The notes under the pieces: model-generated | Database searches by the model: none | What the model saw: the letters and a program-made list of their open reading frames with translations, nothing else | Told to the model about the DNA's origin: nothing | Virus record (IMG/VR): IMGVR_UViG_3300024264_002160 | Span: 1 to 58,963 of that record | Length of the DNA: 58,963 nt | Reading direction: 5' to 3' (one strand) | DNA from: a virus | Translations under genes and position numbers: made by a program | Shown here: positions 37,271 through 46,225 of the stretch, piece after piece | Numbering within the stretch: position 1 is the first letter of the stretch | How the letters are laid out: every line of letters begins with the position of its first letter

Positions 37271-37478
37271 TCTAAGTGTACGACAACTGCAAACTGAAAG
37301 CGCAAGAGCTTTGAGTACAATGCAAGCCACCAATAACAACATTTACAAGTTTAATAAATTGGCGCACCACGATAGTCAAAACTGGTATAAGGCTGTCATT
37401 GAATGGTATGTAAATACATATGGTGATTTACCTAGCAGAGTCGGACCAGGTAAAGATGTAGAACTGATACTTAAATGA
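37257..37478 (+). CDS. Small protein sharing the N-terminal module of its upstream neighbour
   Basis: 73 residues from TTG 37257, overlapping the previous stop by 14 bases and the next ATG by four. Residues 5-14 (DLSVRQLQTE) closely match the N-terminus of the 36311 protein (DLTLRELQTE), which supports the TTG start. The rest contains WYKAVIEWYVNTYGDLPSR, a short helical stretch. It may be a stand-alone copy of a docking or oligomerisation module, or a remnant of a third methyltransferase-like gene. Function unknown. Confidence 0.5.
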   Translation: MDISDLSVRQLQTESARALSTMQATNNNIYKFNKLAHHDSQNWYKAVIEWYVNTYGDLPSRVGPGKDVELILK

Positions 37479-38422
37479 AATATTTAACAAACGATAGACC
37501 AGACAGTATGCACGCTGAATGGGTAGTAAGTAATGTGTGTAACTATACTTGTACCTATTGTGATCCAAAACTGTACAGCGGTAGCAGTGGTTGGCCTAGC
37601 TTAGAAAAAAGTCTTGAGTTCTGGAGTCACATACATACAGATGTAAACAGTAACGATAAAATGCTTACACTTAGCGGCGGTGAACCAACTATATGGCCAC
37701 ACCTTAGTGAATTTTTTAATAAGTTGGACCCTAGTTATAAAAAAGCTATTGTTACTAATGGTAGTAGAACACTTCGTTGGTGGCAAAAGTTTATTGATAC
37801 AACTGAAATGGATCAGATTGCTATTAGTGTACACTTACAATTTGCTGATGCTGAACATATCAAAGAAGTTGTCAGAATAATCGGACCACATTGTAGAGCA
37901 ACAGTGCTTATCATGTTAGATGAAGACCTAGTACAAAAAGGTAGACAGTTTGCGCAGACAATTGCTGATGCTGATTTGTACTGTAAAATTGTAATTAAGC
38001 CAGTTACACGCAGACACAAGGCAGGCGATAACGAATCACAAAGTTACGATCAAGACACAATCGACTGGATGCGAGAGTTTGATTATAATAAAGATGCTCC
38101 TATACTTAAAACTAGATCTCGAACAACTGCTGTAAATATTATTATTGATGGTCAAGAGCATGGTGTTTTTCATATGTATGATATGATAGCAAATAATCAA
38201 CACAAGTTTAGAGGCTGGAGATGTCATGCTGGTACACACAGATTAATTGTCTGGCATGATGGAAATGTATACGGAGCGCAGTGTAGTACAGCAAAAAGAA
38301 ATAAACTAGGCAATATAGCACATGGCAAATTAGATGGTGAGATTAAGCCTCTTATATGTGATACAGAATTCTGTGCGTGTGTTCCTGACATACGTATACC
38401 CAAGGAAAGTATAGATGTATAA
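37475..38422 (+). CDS. Radical SAM protein, short GGEPT type
   Basis: 315 residues, ATG 37475 overlapping the previous gene by four bases. The radical SAM motif is C22-x3-C26-x2-C29, without an N-terminal twitch, and GGEPT is at 68-72. Later cysteines (RGWRCHAG, GAQCSTAK, CDTEFCAC) sit where a C-terminal auxiliary cluster would be. The W-x-C-x-A-G pattern recurs in the genes at 49790 and 52655, which define this group. The barrel is otherwise compact. Substrate unknown. Confidence 0.9.
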   Translation: MKYLTNDRPDSMHAEWVVSNVCNYTCTYCDPKLYSGSSGWPSLEKSLEFWSHIHTDVNSNDKMLTLSGGEPTIWPHLSEFFNKLDPSYKKAIVTNGSRTLRWWQKFIDTTEMDQIAISVHLQFADAEHIKEVVRIIGPHCRATVLIMLDEDLVQKGRQFAQTIADADLYCKIVIKPVTRRHKAGDNESQSYDQDTIDWMREFDYNKDAPILKTRSRTTAVNIIIDGQEHGVFHMYDMIANNQHKFRGWRCHAGTHRLIVWHDGNVYGAQCSTAKRNKLGNIAHGKLDGEIKPLICDTEFCACVPDIRIPKESIDV

Positions 38423-39491
38423 TATAGATGATATCAAAACCATACACTTGGAAGTCACACAAAATTGCCAAGCTAGTTGTCCTATGTGTGATCGTAATGA
38501 AAATGGTGGAGCAGTTAATAAGCATATTGATCTTAGTGAACTAAGTTTAGCTGACTGTAAACACATATTCTCACCTAAATTTATTTCACAACTTGATACA
38601 ATGTACATGTGTGGCAACTTGGGAGATCCTATTGTTGCTCGTGATACATTAGAAATATTTGAATACTTTAGATCTCATAATCCTAACATGTGGCTAAGTA
38701 TGAATACAAACGCTGGAGCCAAGAGTGCTGAATGGTGGAGCGAATTGGCTAGTGTTATTGGCAGGATGGGTGCTGTTATTTTTAGTGTTGATGGTTTAAG
38801 AGATACCAATCACCTATATCGTCAAGGTGTAGTATGGGATAATGTAGAACGTAATGCTCGTGCTTTTATTGATGCTGGTGGGAGAGCTCGTTGGGACTTC
38901 TTGATATTTGAACATAATCAACATCAAGTTGAAACAGCTAGAGCTATAAGTGAGCGACTAGGATTTGAAAAGTTTATTGCTAAAAAAACTGGTAGGTTTA
39001 TAAATGCCAGCAGTAATAAAAAAGAAGAACATCAAGCTGTAAATCGCAAAGGTGAGAAGACAACTAAACTAAAGAAACCAGAACAAAAATATCAAAATAA
39101 AGAACTAAGTAAACAACACAGTTTAATAGAAAAATATGGTAGTATGAATGCTTACTATGATGCTGTACCTATTAGCTGTAAAGTAGCAAAAGAAAAAAGT
39201 TTGTTTATTACAGCAGAAGGTATCGCATTACCTTGCTGTTGGACTGCTGGACGCATGTATAAGTGGTGGCATAAAGATCCTAAAGTAGAACAAATATGGG
39301 ATTTTATAGATGCTGCTGGCGGTAAATCAGCATTAAATGCTAAACAAGGATTAGCCACAGTATTTAAAAGTGGCATATTCGATAATATAACTAACAGTTG
39401 GAACAAACCCAGTTGTGGCGAAGGCAAACTAAACGTATGCGCAATGAAGTGCGGCGTTGAGTTTGATCCATTTACGGCACAATTTAAATAG
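38415..39491 (+). CDS. Radical SAM protein, GN(x)GD type
   Basis: 358 residues, overlapping the previous gene by eight bases. Radical SAM motif C18-x3-C22-x2-C25; GNLGDP at 67-72 in place of GGEP. A conserved SVDGLRDTNHLYRQG follows. A Lys/Gln-rich insert at about residues 200-225 separates barrel and C-terminal domain. C-terminal cysteines in VPISCKVAKE, LPCCWTAG and VCAMKCGVEF probably bind the auxiliary cluster. Closely similar in layout to 40058 and 45167. Confidence 0.9.
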   Translation: MYNIDDIKTIHLEVTQNCQASCPMCDRNENGGAVNKHIDLSELSLADCKHIFSPKFISQLDTMYMCGNLGDPIVARDTLEIFEYFRSHNPNMWLSMNTNAGAKSAEWWSELASVIGRMGAVIFSVDGLRDTNHLYRQGVVWDNVERNARAFIDAGGRARWDFLIFEHNQHQVETARAISERLGFEKFIAKKTGRFINASSNKKEEHQAVNRKGEKTTKLKKPEQKYQNKELSKQHSLIEKYGSMNAYYDAVPISCKVAKEKSLFITAEGIALPCCWTAGRMYKWWHKDPKVEQIWDFIDAAGGKSALNAKQGLATVFKSGIFDNITNSWNKPSCGEGKLNVCAMKCGVEFDPFTAQFK

Positions 39492-39500
39492 GAGAAAAAC

Positions 39501-40070
39501 ATGACTTGGATTAAATTGGAAAACTTTCCACAAGATCTATTACAAGAACTAAAAGATATATGGTACGAAGGCGAATGGGTTAAGGAATTAGAAGCAAGCC
39601 CTGGAGCAATGTGGCACCACTGTCTGCGAAGCTCTCATCCTGTGTTTAAAAACTTCCCAGAAGAAACTCGCACACTAGAGTACTTTAGTAACCCACCACA
39701 CTGTGGCAATGGGCCACATTTGGACAGAGGACGTTGGAGCGCACTAAACATTCCAATTGAAATGGACCACGACAATAGTTATTTCTTTACAGGCAAAACA
39801 CACTTGCTAAAAGGATACGATAGAAAGCGGCACTTAGATCAATACAAAGACGGACATGTGGTCAAAAGCACAAATGGCCCTACAGGATTTTTTAGAGAAG
39901 AGGCGGATAAGTTTGATTATTATAACTTAGAGAAGCCTGTGCTGTTTAGTACAAAAACTCCACACGGATTTGAAAACAAAAGCGATAAGCCTAGAGTATT
40001 ACTGAGTGTAACATTTGATCTTACATTTGAGCAGATGATTAATATACTACCAGAGGAATGGTTCGAGTAG
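39501..40070 (+). CDS. 2OG-Fe(II) oxygenase-like hydroxylase
   Basis: 189 residues, ATG 39501 with AGGAGAAA upstream. The iron ligands are visible as H73-x-D75 in NGPHLDRGRWS and H155 in KTPHGFENKS. R165 in KPRVLLSV probably binds 2-oxoglutarate. The length fits a minimal double-stranded beta-helix hydroxylase of the kind common in marine T4-like phages. It lies between two radical SAM genes of the GN(x)GD type, nine bases after one and overlapping the other, suggesting sequential modification of one substrate (inference). Confidence 0.78.
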   Translation: MTWIKLENFPQDLLQELKDIWYEGEWVKELEASPGAMWHHCLRSSHPVFKNFPEETRTLEYFSNPPHCGNGPHLDRGRWSALNIPIEMDHDNSYFFTGKTHLLKGYDRKRHLDQYKDGHVVKSTNGPTGFFREEADKFDYYNLEKPVLFSTKTPHGFENKSDKPRVLLSVTFDLTFEQMINILPEEWFE

Positions 40071-41068
40071 TGTTTTATAACCTGCCACTGAGTTACATAC
40101 ACATAGAGCTTACTACAAAGTGTAATGCTGCGTGTCCTATGTGTATGCGTAACTTAAATGGTGATAGAGATCATCCTAGCCTTGTTAAACAAGACTTTGA
40201 TATTGACTGGTTAGATAATTTAGACCTACCAGCAAACAAACTAACACTGTGTGGCAATTACGGCGACCCGTGTGTACATCCACAGTTACATACTATAATT
40301 GATCGTTGGTTAACCAAACACAACAAGCCTATATTAATGATGACCAACGGCGGTGCTAGAAAGCCTGAGTACTGGGCAAGTTTAGCACAGCTTGCTGGAG
40401 ATCGTTTACATGTTGTGTTTGGTATTGATGGATTAGCTGATACTAATCATTTGTACAGACGCCATGTACAGTGGGATAAACTTATGCTTAATACTCAAGC
40501 ATATATAAACGCAGGTGGCAATGCTACATGGAAGTATATTATATTTGATCACAACAAACATCAAGTTGAAAGCGCAAATGCTCTGGCAAAACAAATGGGG
40601 TTTCGTAAGTTTGAAAAAATTAAAACAAATAGATTTGAGCAGGACTTTCTTCCTGTTTTTGATAAAGACGCAAATGAACTTTATAGACTGTATGAAGCAA
40701 AAATAGACAATACTGGATTTACTGCTAAAAACCCTAACAGAATACAAACTACAAAAGTATGGACTGGTGATATTGATTGTTATGCCAAGAAAGAAAGCAG
40801 TGTGTATATTGCTGCTGATGGCAGAGTGTATCCTTGTTGTAACACAGGATATCATTACAACGATGATAGGTCATTGAACAAAGAAATTATTGAATTACAA
40901 CAGCAAATTGGTGCGCCTAATTTAAAAACGCAACAGTTAAGCAAGATTGTTGATAGCAAGTTTTTTGAAACAATACAAAACAAATGGGAAGATACTCCAC
41001 TAAAGAAATGTAAAAAAACATGTGGTGTACTTAGAGATAATCTACATGCTGTTGAAACTTTTAGTTAA
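40058..41068 (+). CDS. Radical SAM protein, GN(x)GD type
   Basis: 336 residues from ATG 40058. GAGG lies only a few bases before this ATG, so GTG 40070, which overlaps the previous stop by one base, is an alternative. Radical SAM motif C22-x3-C26-x2-C29; GNYGDP at 66-71. GIDGLADTNHLYRRH and FDHNKHQVESANALAKQMGF match the 38415 and 45167 proteins closely. C-terminal cysteines in DIDCYAKK, VYPCCNTG and KKCKKTCGV form the probable auxiliary site. Confidence 0.9.
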   Translation: MVRVVFYNLPLSYIHIELTTKCNAACPMCMRNLNGDRDHPSLVKQDFDIDWLDNLDLPANKLTLCGNYGDPCVHPQLHTIIDRWLTKHNKPILMMTNGGARKPEYWASLAQLAGDRLHVVFGIDGLADTNHLYRRHVQWDKLMLNTQAYINAGGNATWKYIIFDHNKHQVESANALAKQMGFRKFEKIKTNRFEQDFLPVFDKDANELYRLYEAKIDNTGFTAKNPNRIQTTKVWTGDIDCYAKKESSVYIAADGRVYPCCNTGYHYNDDRSLNKEIIELQQQIGAPNLKTQQLSKIVDSKFFETIQNKWEDTPLKKCKKTCGVLRDNLHAVETFS

Positions 41069-41078
41069 CTAAACACTT

Positions 41079-41086
41079 AATAAATA
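41079..41086 (+). promoter_or_regulatory. Weak late-promoter-like AATAAATA
   Basis: One mismatch from TATAAATA in the only gap (23 bases) of this plus-strand run. The predicted start would coincide with the ATG at 41092, so it would give a leaderless message. Kept as a weak candidate only. Confidence 0.25.
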
Positions 41087-41091
41087 CATAT

Positions 41092-42501
41092 ATGAAAAAT
41101 AAAACTTTACCCTCAGAAACATTTTGTGCTTTACCCTGGATGCATCTTAGCAGTAGACCAGATGGTAAAATGCGTACTTGTTGTACCAGCAATGCTAGTA
41201 GCGTACAAGACCCCAATAGTGATATAAAAATTGGCGGCGGCGAAGTGGGCGTTGTTAAAACAGATGACGGCACACCAGCAAATTTTAATCACACAAGTTT
41301 AGAAGAAGCATGGAATAGCAGCTATATGCGTAATGTTCGTAATATGATGTTACGTGGTGAAAAGCCTGCTAGTTGCTTAAAATGCTACAAAGAAGAAGAG
41401 CAGGGGCATCTTAGTAAACGTAACTGGGAAACACAATATTGGGGTAATAGATTTAATATTGATGAACTAGTTGCTGAAACAAAAGAAGATGGAAGCATAC
41501 CTCCTAAAATTAGATATATTGATTTACGTTTAGGTAGTAAGTGTCAACTTGCCTGTGTAATGTGTTCACCACATGATAGTACAGGATGGATCAAAGATTG
41601 GCAAGCAATTAGTCCTAAAATAAAAAACAAAAAACTTGCTAATACTAGTCAGTGGGAAAATAAAGGTCGTAACAATGGAGCAAGTTATAATTGGCATAAA
41701 AATAATCCACGTTTTTGGAATGACCTTATGGATCAAATCCCTCATATGTATCAGCTATATTTTGCAGGCGGTGAGAGTCTTATCATTGATGAACACTACG
41801 AACTCTTAGAAGAATGTATAAAGCGTGGGCATGCCAAAAATATGGAACTACGTTATAACAGTAACGGTGTTGAATGGCGTAAAGATTTACCTGAGTTATG
41901 GAGTCACTTTAAGCGTGTACGTTTTCATTACAGTATAGATGCTCTGGGTGAACAAAACGATTATATACGTTATCCGAGTAATTGGGAACATCAAGAACGT
42001 GTATTCCACATGCTAGATAACACGGCACCACAGGTTGAAGTTACTACAGCTACTACTATAATGGCACTCAATGTAGCGTACATACCAGAGTTTGTCAAGT
42101 GGAAAGTTGAACAGGGATTTAAAAAGATCAACAGTTGGCCTTTTGGAGCGGGCGGTATTAATATGCACTTTGCTTATTGGCCACCTCAACTAAATGTAAA
42201 AGTATTGCCCGAACATATTAAACAAGAAATTACCGAGAAGTATGAGAATGAATTTTATCCATGGATGGAAGAAAACTGGCAGAGTTTTACAGGTGTAGAG
42301 CAAATGGGTATAACAAAAGAAGAATGGTTAAATGCGCCATATGGATTAAAACGCTTTAAAGGTATTATTAAATTTATGAACAGTGAAGACTGGAGTGCTA
42401 GACTGCCTGAAACAAAAGAGTATTTAAACTTACTTAATAAACATCGAGGCTGGCACAATAGATTCCCTGAAGTATTTCCTATACTGAAAGATATAGTATG
42501 A
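41092..42501 (+). CDS. Radical SAM protein, N-terminal twitch type
   Basis: 469 residues. Twitch cysteines are C12 (CALPW), C30/C31, C95 and C98, with a Gly/Asp-rich insert at about 40-62. The radical SAM motif is C151-x3-C155-x2-C158 followed by SPHDSTGW. GGE is kept but followed by S (GGES 226-229). The SIDALGEQNDYIRYP segment is a drifted DGxGxxxEY. It lacks a clear ribosome binding site. First of three twitch-type genes in tandem. Confidence 0.92.
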   Translation: MKNKTLPSETFCALPWMHLSSRPDGKMRTCCTSNASSVQDPNSDIKIGGGEVGVVKTDDGTPANFNHTSLEEAWNSSYMRNVRNMMLRGEKPASCLKCYKEEEQGHLSKRNWETQYWGNRFNIDELVAETKEDGSIPPKIRYIDLRLGSKCQLACVMCSPHDSTGWIKDWQAISPKIKNKKLANTSQWENKGRNNGASYNWHKNNPRFWNDLMDQIPHMYQLYFAGGESLIIDEHYELLEECIKRGHAKNMELRYNSNGVEWRKDLPELWSHFKRVRFHYSIDALGEQNDYIRYPSNWEHQERVFHMLDNTAPQVEVTTATTIMALNVAYIPEFVKWKVEQGFKKINSWPFGAGGINMHFAYWPPQLNVKVLPEHIKQEITEKYENEFYPWMEENWQSFTGVEQMGITKEEWLNAPYGLKRFKGIIKFMNSEDWSARLPETKEYLNLLNKHRGWHNRFPEVFPILKDIV

Positions 42502-43817
42502 ATATAAACGAAGACAATTTCTGTGTTGTACCGTTTGTACAGCTCAATACTAGAGGTAAAGGCGATGCTAGAGTTTGTTGTAGTATTGAAGGTATTGATT
42601 ATGGCATACCCAAAGAGCTTGCTCTAGAGGAAATAAATGACGACACTTATAGTAGTGACACAGATGTTTATAATCTCAGCAAAGACAAAATAGAAGATTT
42701 ATGGAACGGAAAATTTATGAAAAATTTCCGTATGAGAATGCTCAGTGGTGAACGTATTAGTAACTGTGAGTTTTGTTTCAGAATGGAAAACAGCGGCTTT
42801 GGGAGTAAGCGTACTGGTAAAAACAAACGCTTCTTGGAAAAAGCAAAACCACATTTACTCAAGTATTGGGAAGCAAACGGTCATGTAGATATAATGCCAC
42901 AGTGGTGGGAAGTAAGACTTAGTACAAAGTGTAATCTAAGTTGTGTGATGTGTAGTCCAAATCTTAGCAGTATGATGTACAAAGAATACAGTAAGTGGGG
43001 CGATACTATGACCAATCAAATGCAAGGTAGTTTAGATATTGCCAAGCGTAGTGGACAAGAGTATCTCAGCCAAAGTGAGTTCTTTAGAGAACAAATTATG
43101 ACTAACTTACAACACGTATTGTTTATGGAGTTCAGAGGTGGCGAAGTATTTGCTGATAGACACAGTATAAACTTTATGTGGGAAATAGCAAACACAGAAT
43201 ATGCTAAAAACATCAGCCTTGACATCAGTACTAATGCAACACTAATAACACCTGAGATAGTTGATTTACTAAATCATTTTAAAGGTGGGCTACTACGTTT
43301 TAGTATTGATGCTGGGCAAGAAAAAGACGAATTAATACGTTATCACACAGACTGGAATAGTGTAATAAGCAGTATTGAAAACTCAAATAGTTTACATGAT
43401 GAATGGGAAATGGTTACACAAACTTGTTTACAAGCACTTAATTGTGTAGGCTTGGTGCCTATGTTGGAATACTTTGATAATATGTGTGAACGTACAAGTA
43501 ACCAACGCTTTCATTTAGGATTTACTAGTGTACGTGGTAAAGAATGGATGCGGCATGAACTAGTACCGTTGGAATATAGACAACAAGAGATTGAAGATTT
43601 AGAAAACTTTATTGATAATAGTTGGATGTGTAATCGCAGTAAGAGTAAAAACAGAGAAACTAAAACTGTACAAGGGTTAATAAAAGCACTAAGTGCGCCC
43701 ACTAGAGAAGACGATAATTTAAATAATAAAGCTCGAGAATATTATTTAAGATTAAACAAATTAAGAAATGTAGACTATTGGACTACATTCCCTCACTTGG
43801 AGTATTTAAATGAATAA
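42498..43817 (+). CDS. Radical SAM protein, N-terminal twitch type
   Basis: 439 residues, ATGA overlap with the previous gene. Twitch cysteines are C9 (CVVPF), C27/C28, C90 and C93. Radical SAM motif C145-x3-C149-x2-C152 followed by SPNLSSMM, where the signature tryptophan is lost. The GGE motif is RGGEV (GGEV 214-217). The barrel segment SIDAGQEKDELIRYH is one of the most divergent, which hints at a different substrate. Confidence 0.92.
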   Translation: MNINEDNFCVVPFVQLNTRGKGDARVCCSIEGIDYGIPKELALEEINDDTYSSDTDVYNLSKDKIEDLWNGKFMKNFRMRMLSGERISNCEFCFRMENSGFGSKRTGKNKRFLEKAKPHLLKYWEANGHVDIMPQWWEVRLSTKCNLSCVMCSPNLSSMMYKEYSKWGDTMTNQMQGSLDIAKRSGQEYLSQSEFFREQIMTNLQHVLFMEFRGGEVFADRHSINFMWEIANTEYAKNISLDISTNATLITPEIVDLLNHFKGGLLRFSIDAGQEKDELIRYHTDWNSVISSIENSNSLHDEWEMVTQTCLQALNCVGLVPMLEYFDNMCERTSNQRFHLGFTSVRGKEWMRHELVPLEYRQQEIEDLENFIDNSWMCNRSKSKNRETKTVQGLIKALSAPTREDDNLNNKAREYYLRLNKLRNVDYWTTFPHLEYLNE

Positions 43818-45186
43818 CACACTATGTCCTGTTCCATGGATGAGTACAAGCCTTAGAGCAAATGGCGATATTAGAGTCTGCTGTCAAGCACAGCATGGAC
43901 CTACTGGCGGTATACTTCGAGATGAAAATGGCAAAGAATATAATGCCAGAAATGCAGACCTACAAATGGTTCGAAACAGCGACCTCAGCAAAGAAATACG
44001 CAAGTATATGATGGAAGGACGTTGGCATCCAGAATGTGTACGTTGTCAGACTGAAGTTGAAAGCGGAATGAATGCTCGTATAGAATATGAAAATAAAATA
44101 TGGATAGAGCGTGGCGAATTTAGTTGGGAAGACTTGTTGAGTAAAACTGAACAAGATGGTACTATACGTGCAGATGAAATCAACTGTAGCTTCTACGATG
44201 TACGCTTTGGTAACTTGTGTAATTTAAAATGTCGTATGTGCGGTCCCACTGACAGCAGCATGTGGTATGAAGATCAAGTTAAACTATGGCAAGACAGTTA
44301 CAAAGACAGTCATGGTAAAGTAAAATTAATTAAAAATGATAAAGGCAAGTATGAGCCTGAAGAGGACTTGTACAATTGGCACACCAGTGATCACTATTGG
44401 GTACAAATGGACGACAACATTGAACAGATACGTAAACTGTATATTGTTGGCGGCGAGCCATTGATGATTGACAGACACTATGAATTTTTACAAAAGTGTG
44501 TGGATCAAGGTCATGCTAAAAACATTATTGTAGAGTACAACACAAACCTTACCAATATACCACAACGTGCTTGGGATGTCTGGAAACATTTTAAACAAGT
44601 AAACATTGGTGCTAGTATTGACGGAGTAGGTGATATAAACTACTATATGCGTCCTCCTAGTAGGTTTGATAAAATATATGAAAATCTAATTAAAGTAAGT
44701 CAAGCTGAAGGCAACTTCAAAGTATGGATCGCGGCAACTATCAATGTGTTTAATGTACTACACTTTCCAGAGTTTATGGAATGGATATTGTTAAACAAGA
44801 TACCACGTGTAAATGACGATGACTGGCGTCCTATTATTACACCACATCCACTGCATGGTCCTAAGTTTTACAATATTAGAATGTTACCAGGTTGGGCAAA
44901 AGACCATATCAAACAAAAGTATGAAGACTACAAACCACGACTGTTAAAAATAATTGATGAAAGCGACTTTACAGAAGAACGTAAAGCCAGTAGTAGAAAA
45001 GAAGCAGTTGCACTTCTGGATCAATATGTAAAGTATATGTACGCCAAAGACTTCAGTGAACACTTGCCACAGTTTTGGTATGCGACACGTAGATTAGACA
45101 AGATACGTAATCATAGTATTGAAACATATATTCCAGAGCTGTACGAATTGTTAAAGGACACTGAAGTTGTTTCTGAATCTGAATGA
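43810..45186 (+). CDS. Radical SAM protein, N-terminal twitch type
   Basis: 458 residues, overlapping the previous gene by eight bases. Twitch cysteines are C6 (CPVPW), C24/C25, C76 and C79. Radical SAM motif C137-x3-C141-x2-C144 followed by GPTDSSMW; GGEP 214-217. SIDGVGDINYYMRPP keeps DGVGD. The 3' end overlaps the next gene by 20 bases. Confidence 0.92.
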   Translation: MNNTLCPVPWMSTSLRANGDIRVCCQAQHGPTGGILRDENGKEYNARNADLQMVRNSDLSKEIRKYMMEGRWHPECVRCQTEVESGMNARIEYENKIWIERGEFSWEDLLSKTEQDGTIRADEINCSFYDVRFGNLCNLKCRMCGPTDSSMWYEDQVKLWQDSYKDSHGKVKLIKNDKGKYEPEEDLYNWHTSDHYWVQMDDNIEQIRKLYIVGGEPLMIDRHYEFLQKCVDQGHAKNIIVEYNTNLTNIPQRAWDVWKHFKQVNIGASIDGVGDINYYMRPPSRFDKIYENLIKVSQAEGNFKVWIAATINVFNVLHFPEFMEWILLNKIPRVNDDDWRPIITPHPLHGPKFYNIRMLPGWAKDHIKQKYEDYKPRLLKIIDESDFTEERKASSRKEAVALLDQYVKYMYAKDFSEHLPQFWYATRRLDKIRNHSIETYIPELYELLKDTEVVSESE

Positions 45187-46225
45187 GATTAAAATAATCC
45201 AAATGGATCACACCAGTAGGTGCCATCTAGCATGTCCGCAGTGTGCTAGATTCCACGGCAGTCAGACTGAACTTAATCCACACATGCCTATTGCTGATAC
45301 AACTGTAGACGACTATAAAATTATACTGGAACCATTTGATCGTGATAGTGTAAAACTATTTCACTGTGGTAACTTTGGCGACAGTCTTAGTAGCCCTACA
45401 CTAGATGATTGTATTGACTATAGTATAAGTCAAGGCGTTAAAGAATTTAAAATGGCAGTAAATGGTAGTGCCAGAACTTCTGCTTGGTGGCGTGACTTGG
45501 CACAAAAAAGTGATCGTATTACTGTAAACTTTAGTATAGACGGACTAGCTGATACCAATCATTTATATAGAGTAAACAGTAACTTTGATAAAATAATGAC
45601 CAACGCACAAGCATTTATAGATGCTGGCGGCAACGCCCGTTGGTACTTTATTGAGTTTGAACACAACTATCATCAGATAGAAACTGCAAAACAAATGGCA
45701 ACAGATATGGGATTCAAACAGTTTAATGCCAAGTATACAGGAAGATTTGCAGAACAACAACAAAAACAAATCGAAACTCGTAAAGGAAGTGTTGTAAAAG
45801 ATAAAAAAGACAATCACAATCAAAGCGATATGAACACTATTAAAAAAACTTACGATAGTTTTGACCAGTATATAGAGCAAACTCCTATTACGTGTAAATA
45901 CAAACAAGAAAACAGTGTGTTTATTGATATGAATATGCGTTTATGGCCATGTACTTGGATGGGAGCACCAGCATATTTTGGACCACACAATCCTCAACGT
46001 CAGAGTTTTGATAATATCTATAACTTATACGGACAAGATTTTAACGATATGAGAACACACGGCTGGGACGTACTACAACACGACTTCTTTGCTAAGTATT
46101 TAGATAGAAGTTGGCATAACGCAGACGAAAAATATAAAAGAATATATACCTGTGGTAGAACATGCGGCGACAAATTTGAATTTAGCAGTGGGTATGGTAA
46201 AAATACAAAGAGAGTAAATCTATGA
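45167..46225 (+). CDS. Radical SAM protein, GN(x)GD type
   Basis: 352 residues from TTG 45167, with AAGGA at 45154-45158 upstream. The first ATG (45203) would cut off the first beta strand of the barrel, so TTG is preferred. Radical SAM motif C19-x3-C23-x2-C26; HCGNFGDS (GNFGD at 69-73). SIDGLADTNHLYRVN and a Lys/Gln-rich insert (about 205-230) match 38415. C-terminal cysteines in PITCKYKQ, LWPCTWMG and YTCGRTCG form the probable auxiliary site, with CC reduced to CT. Confidence 0.88.
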   Translation: MFLNLNEIKIIQMDHTSRCHLACPQCARFHGSQTELNPHMPIADTTVDDYKIILEPFDRDSVKLFHCGNFGDSLSSPTLDDCIDYSISQGVKEFKMAVNGSARTSAWWRDLAQKSDRITVNFSIDGLADTNHLYRVNSNFDKIMTNAQAFIDAGGNARWYFIEFEHNYHQIETAKQMATDMGFKQFNAKYTGRFAEQQQKQIETRKGSVVKDKKDNHNQSDMNTIKKTYDSFDQYIEQTPITCKYKQENSVFIDMNMRLWPCTWMGAPAYFGPHNPQRQSFDNIYNLYGQDFNDMRTHGWDVLQHDFFAKYLDRSWHNADEKYKRIYTCGRTCGDKFEFSSGYGKNTKRVNL

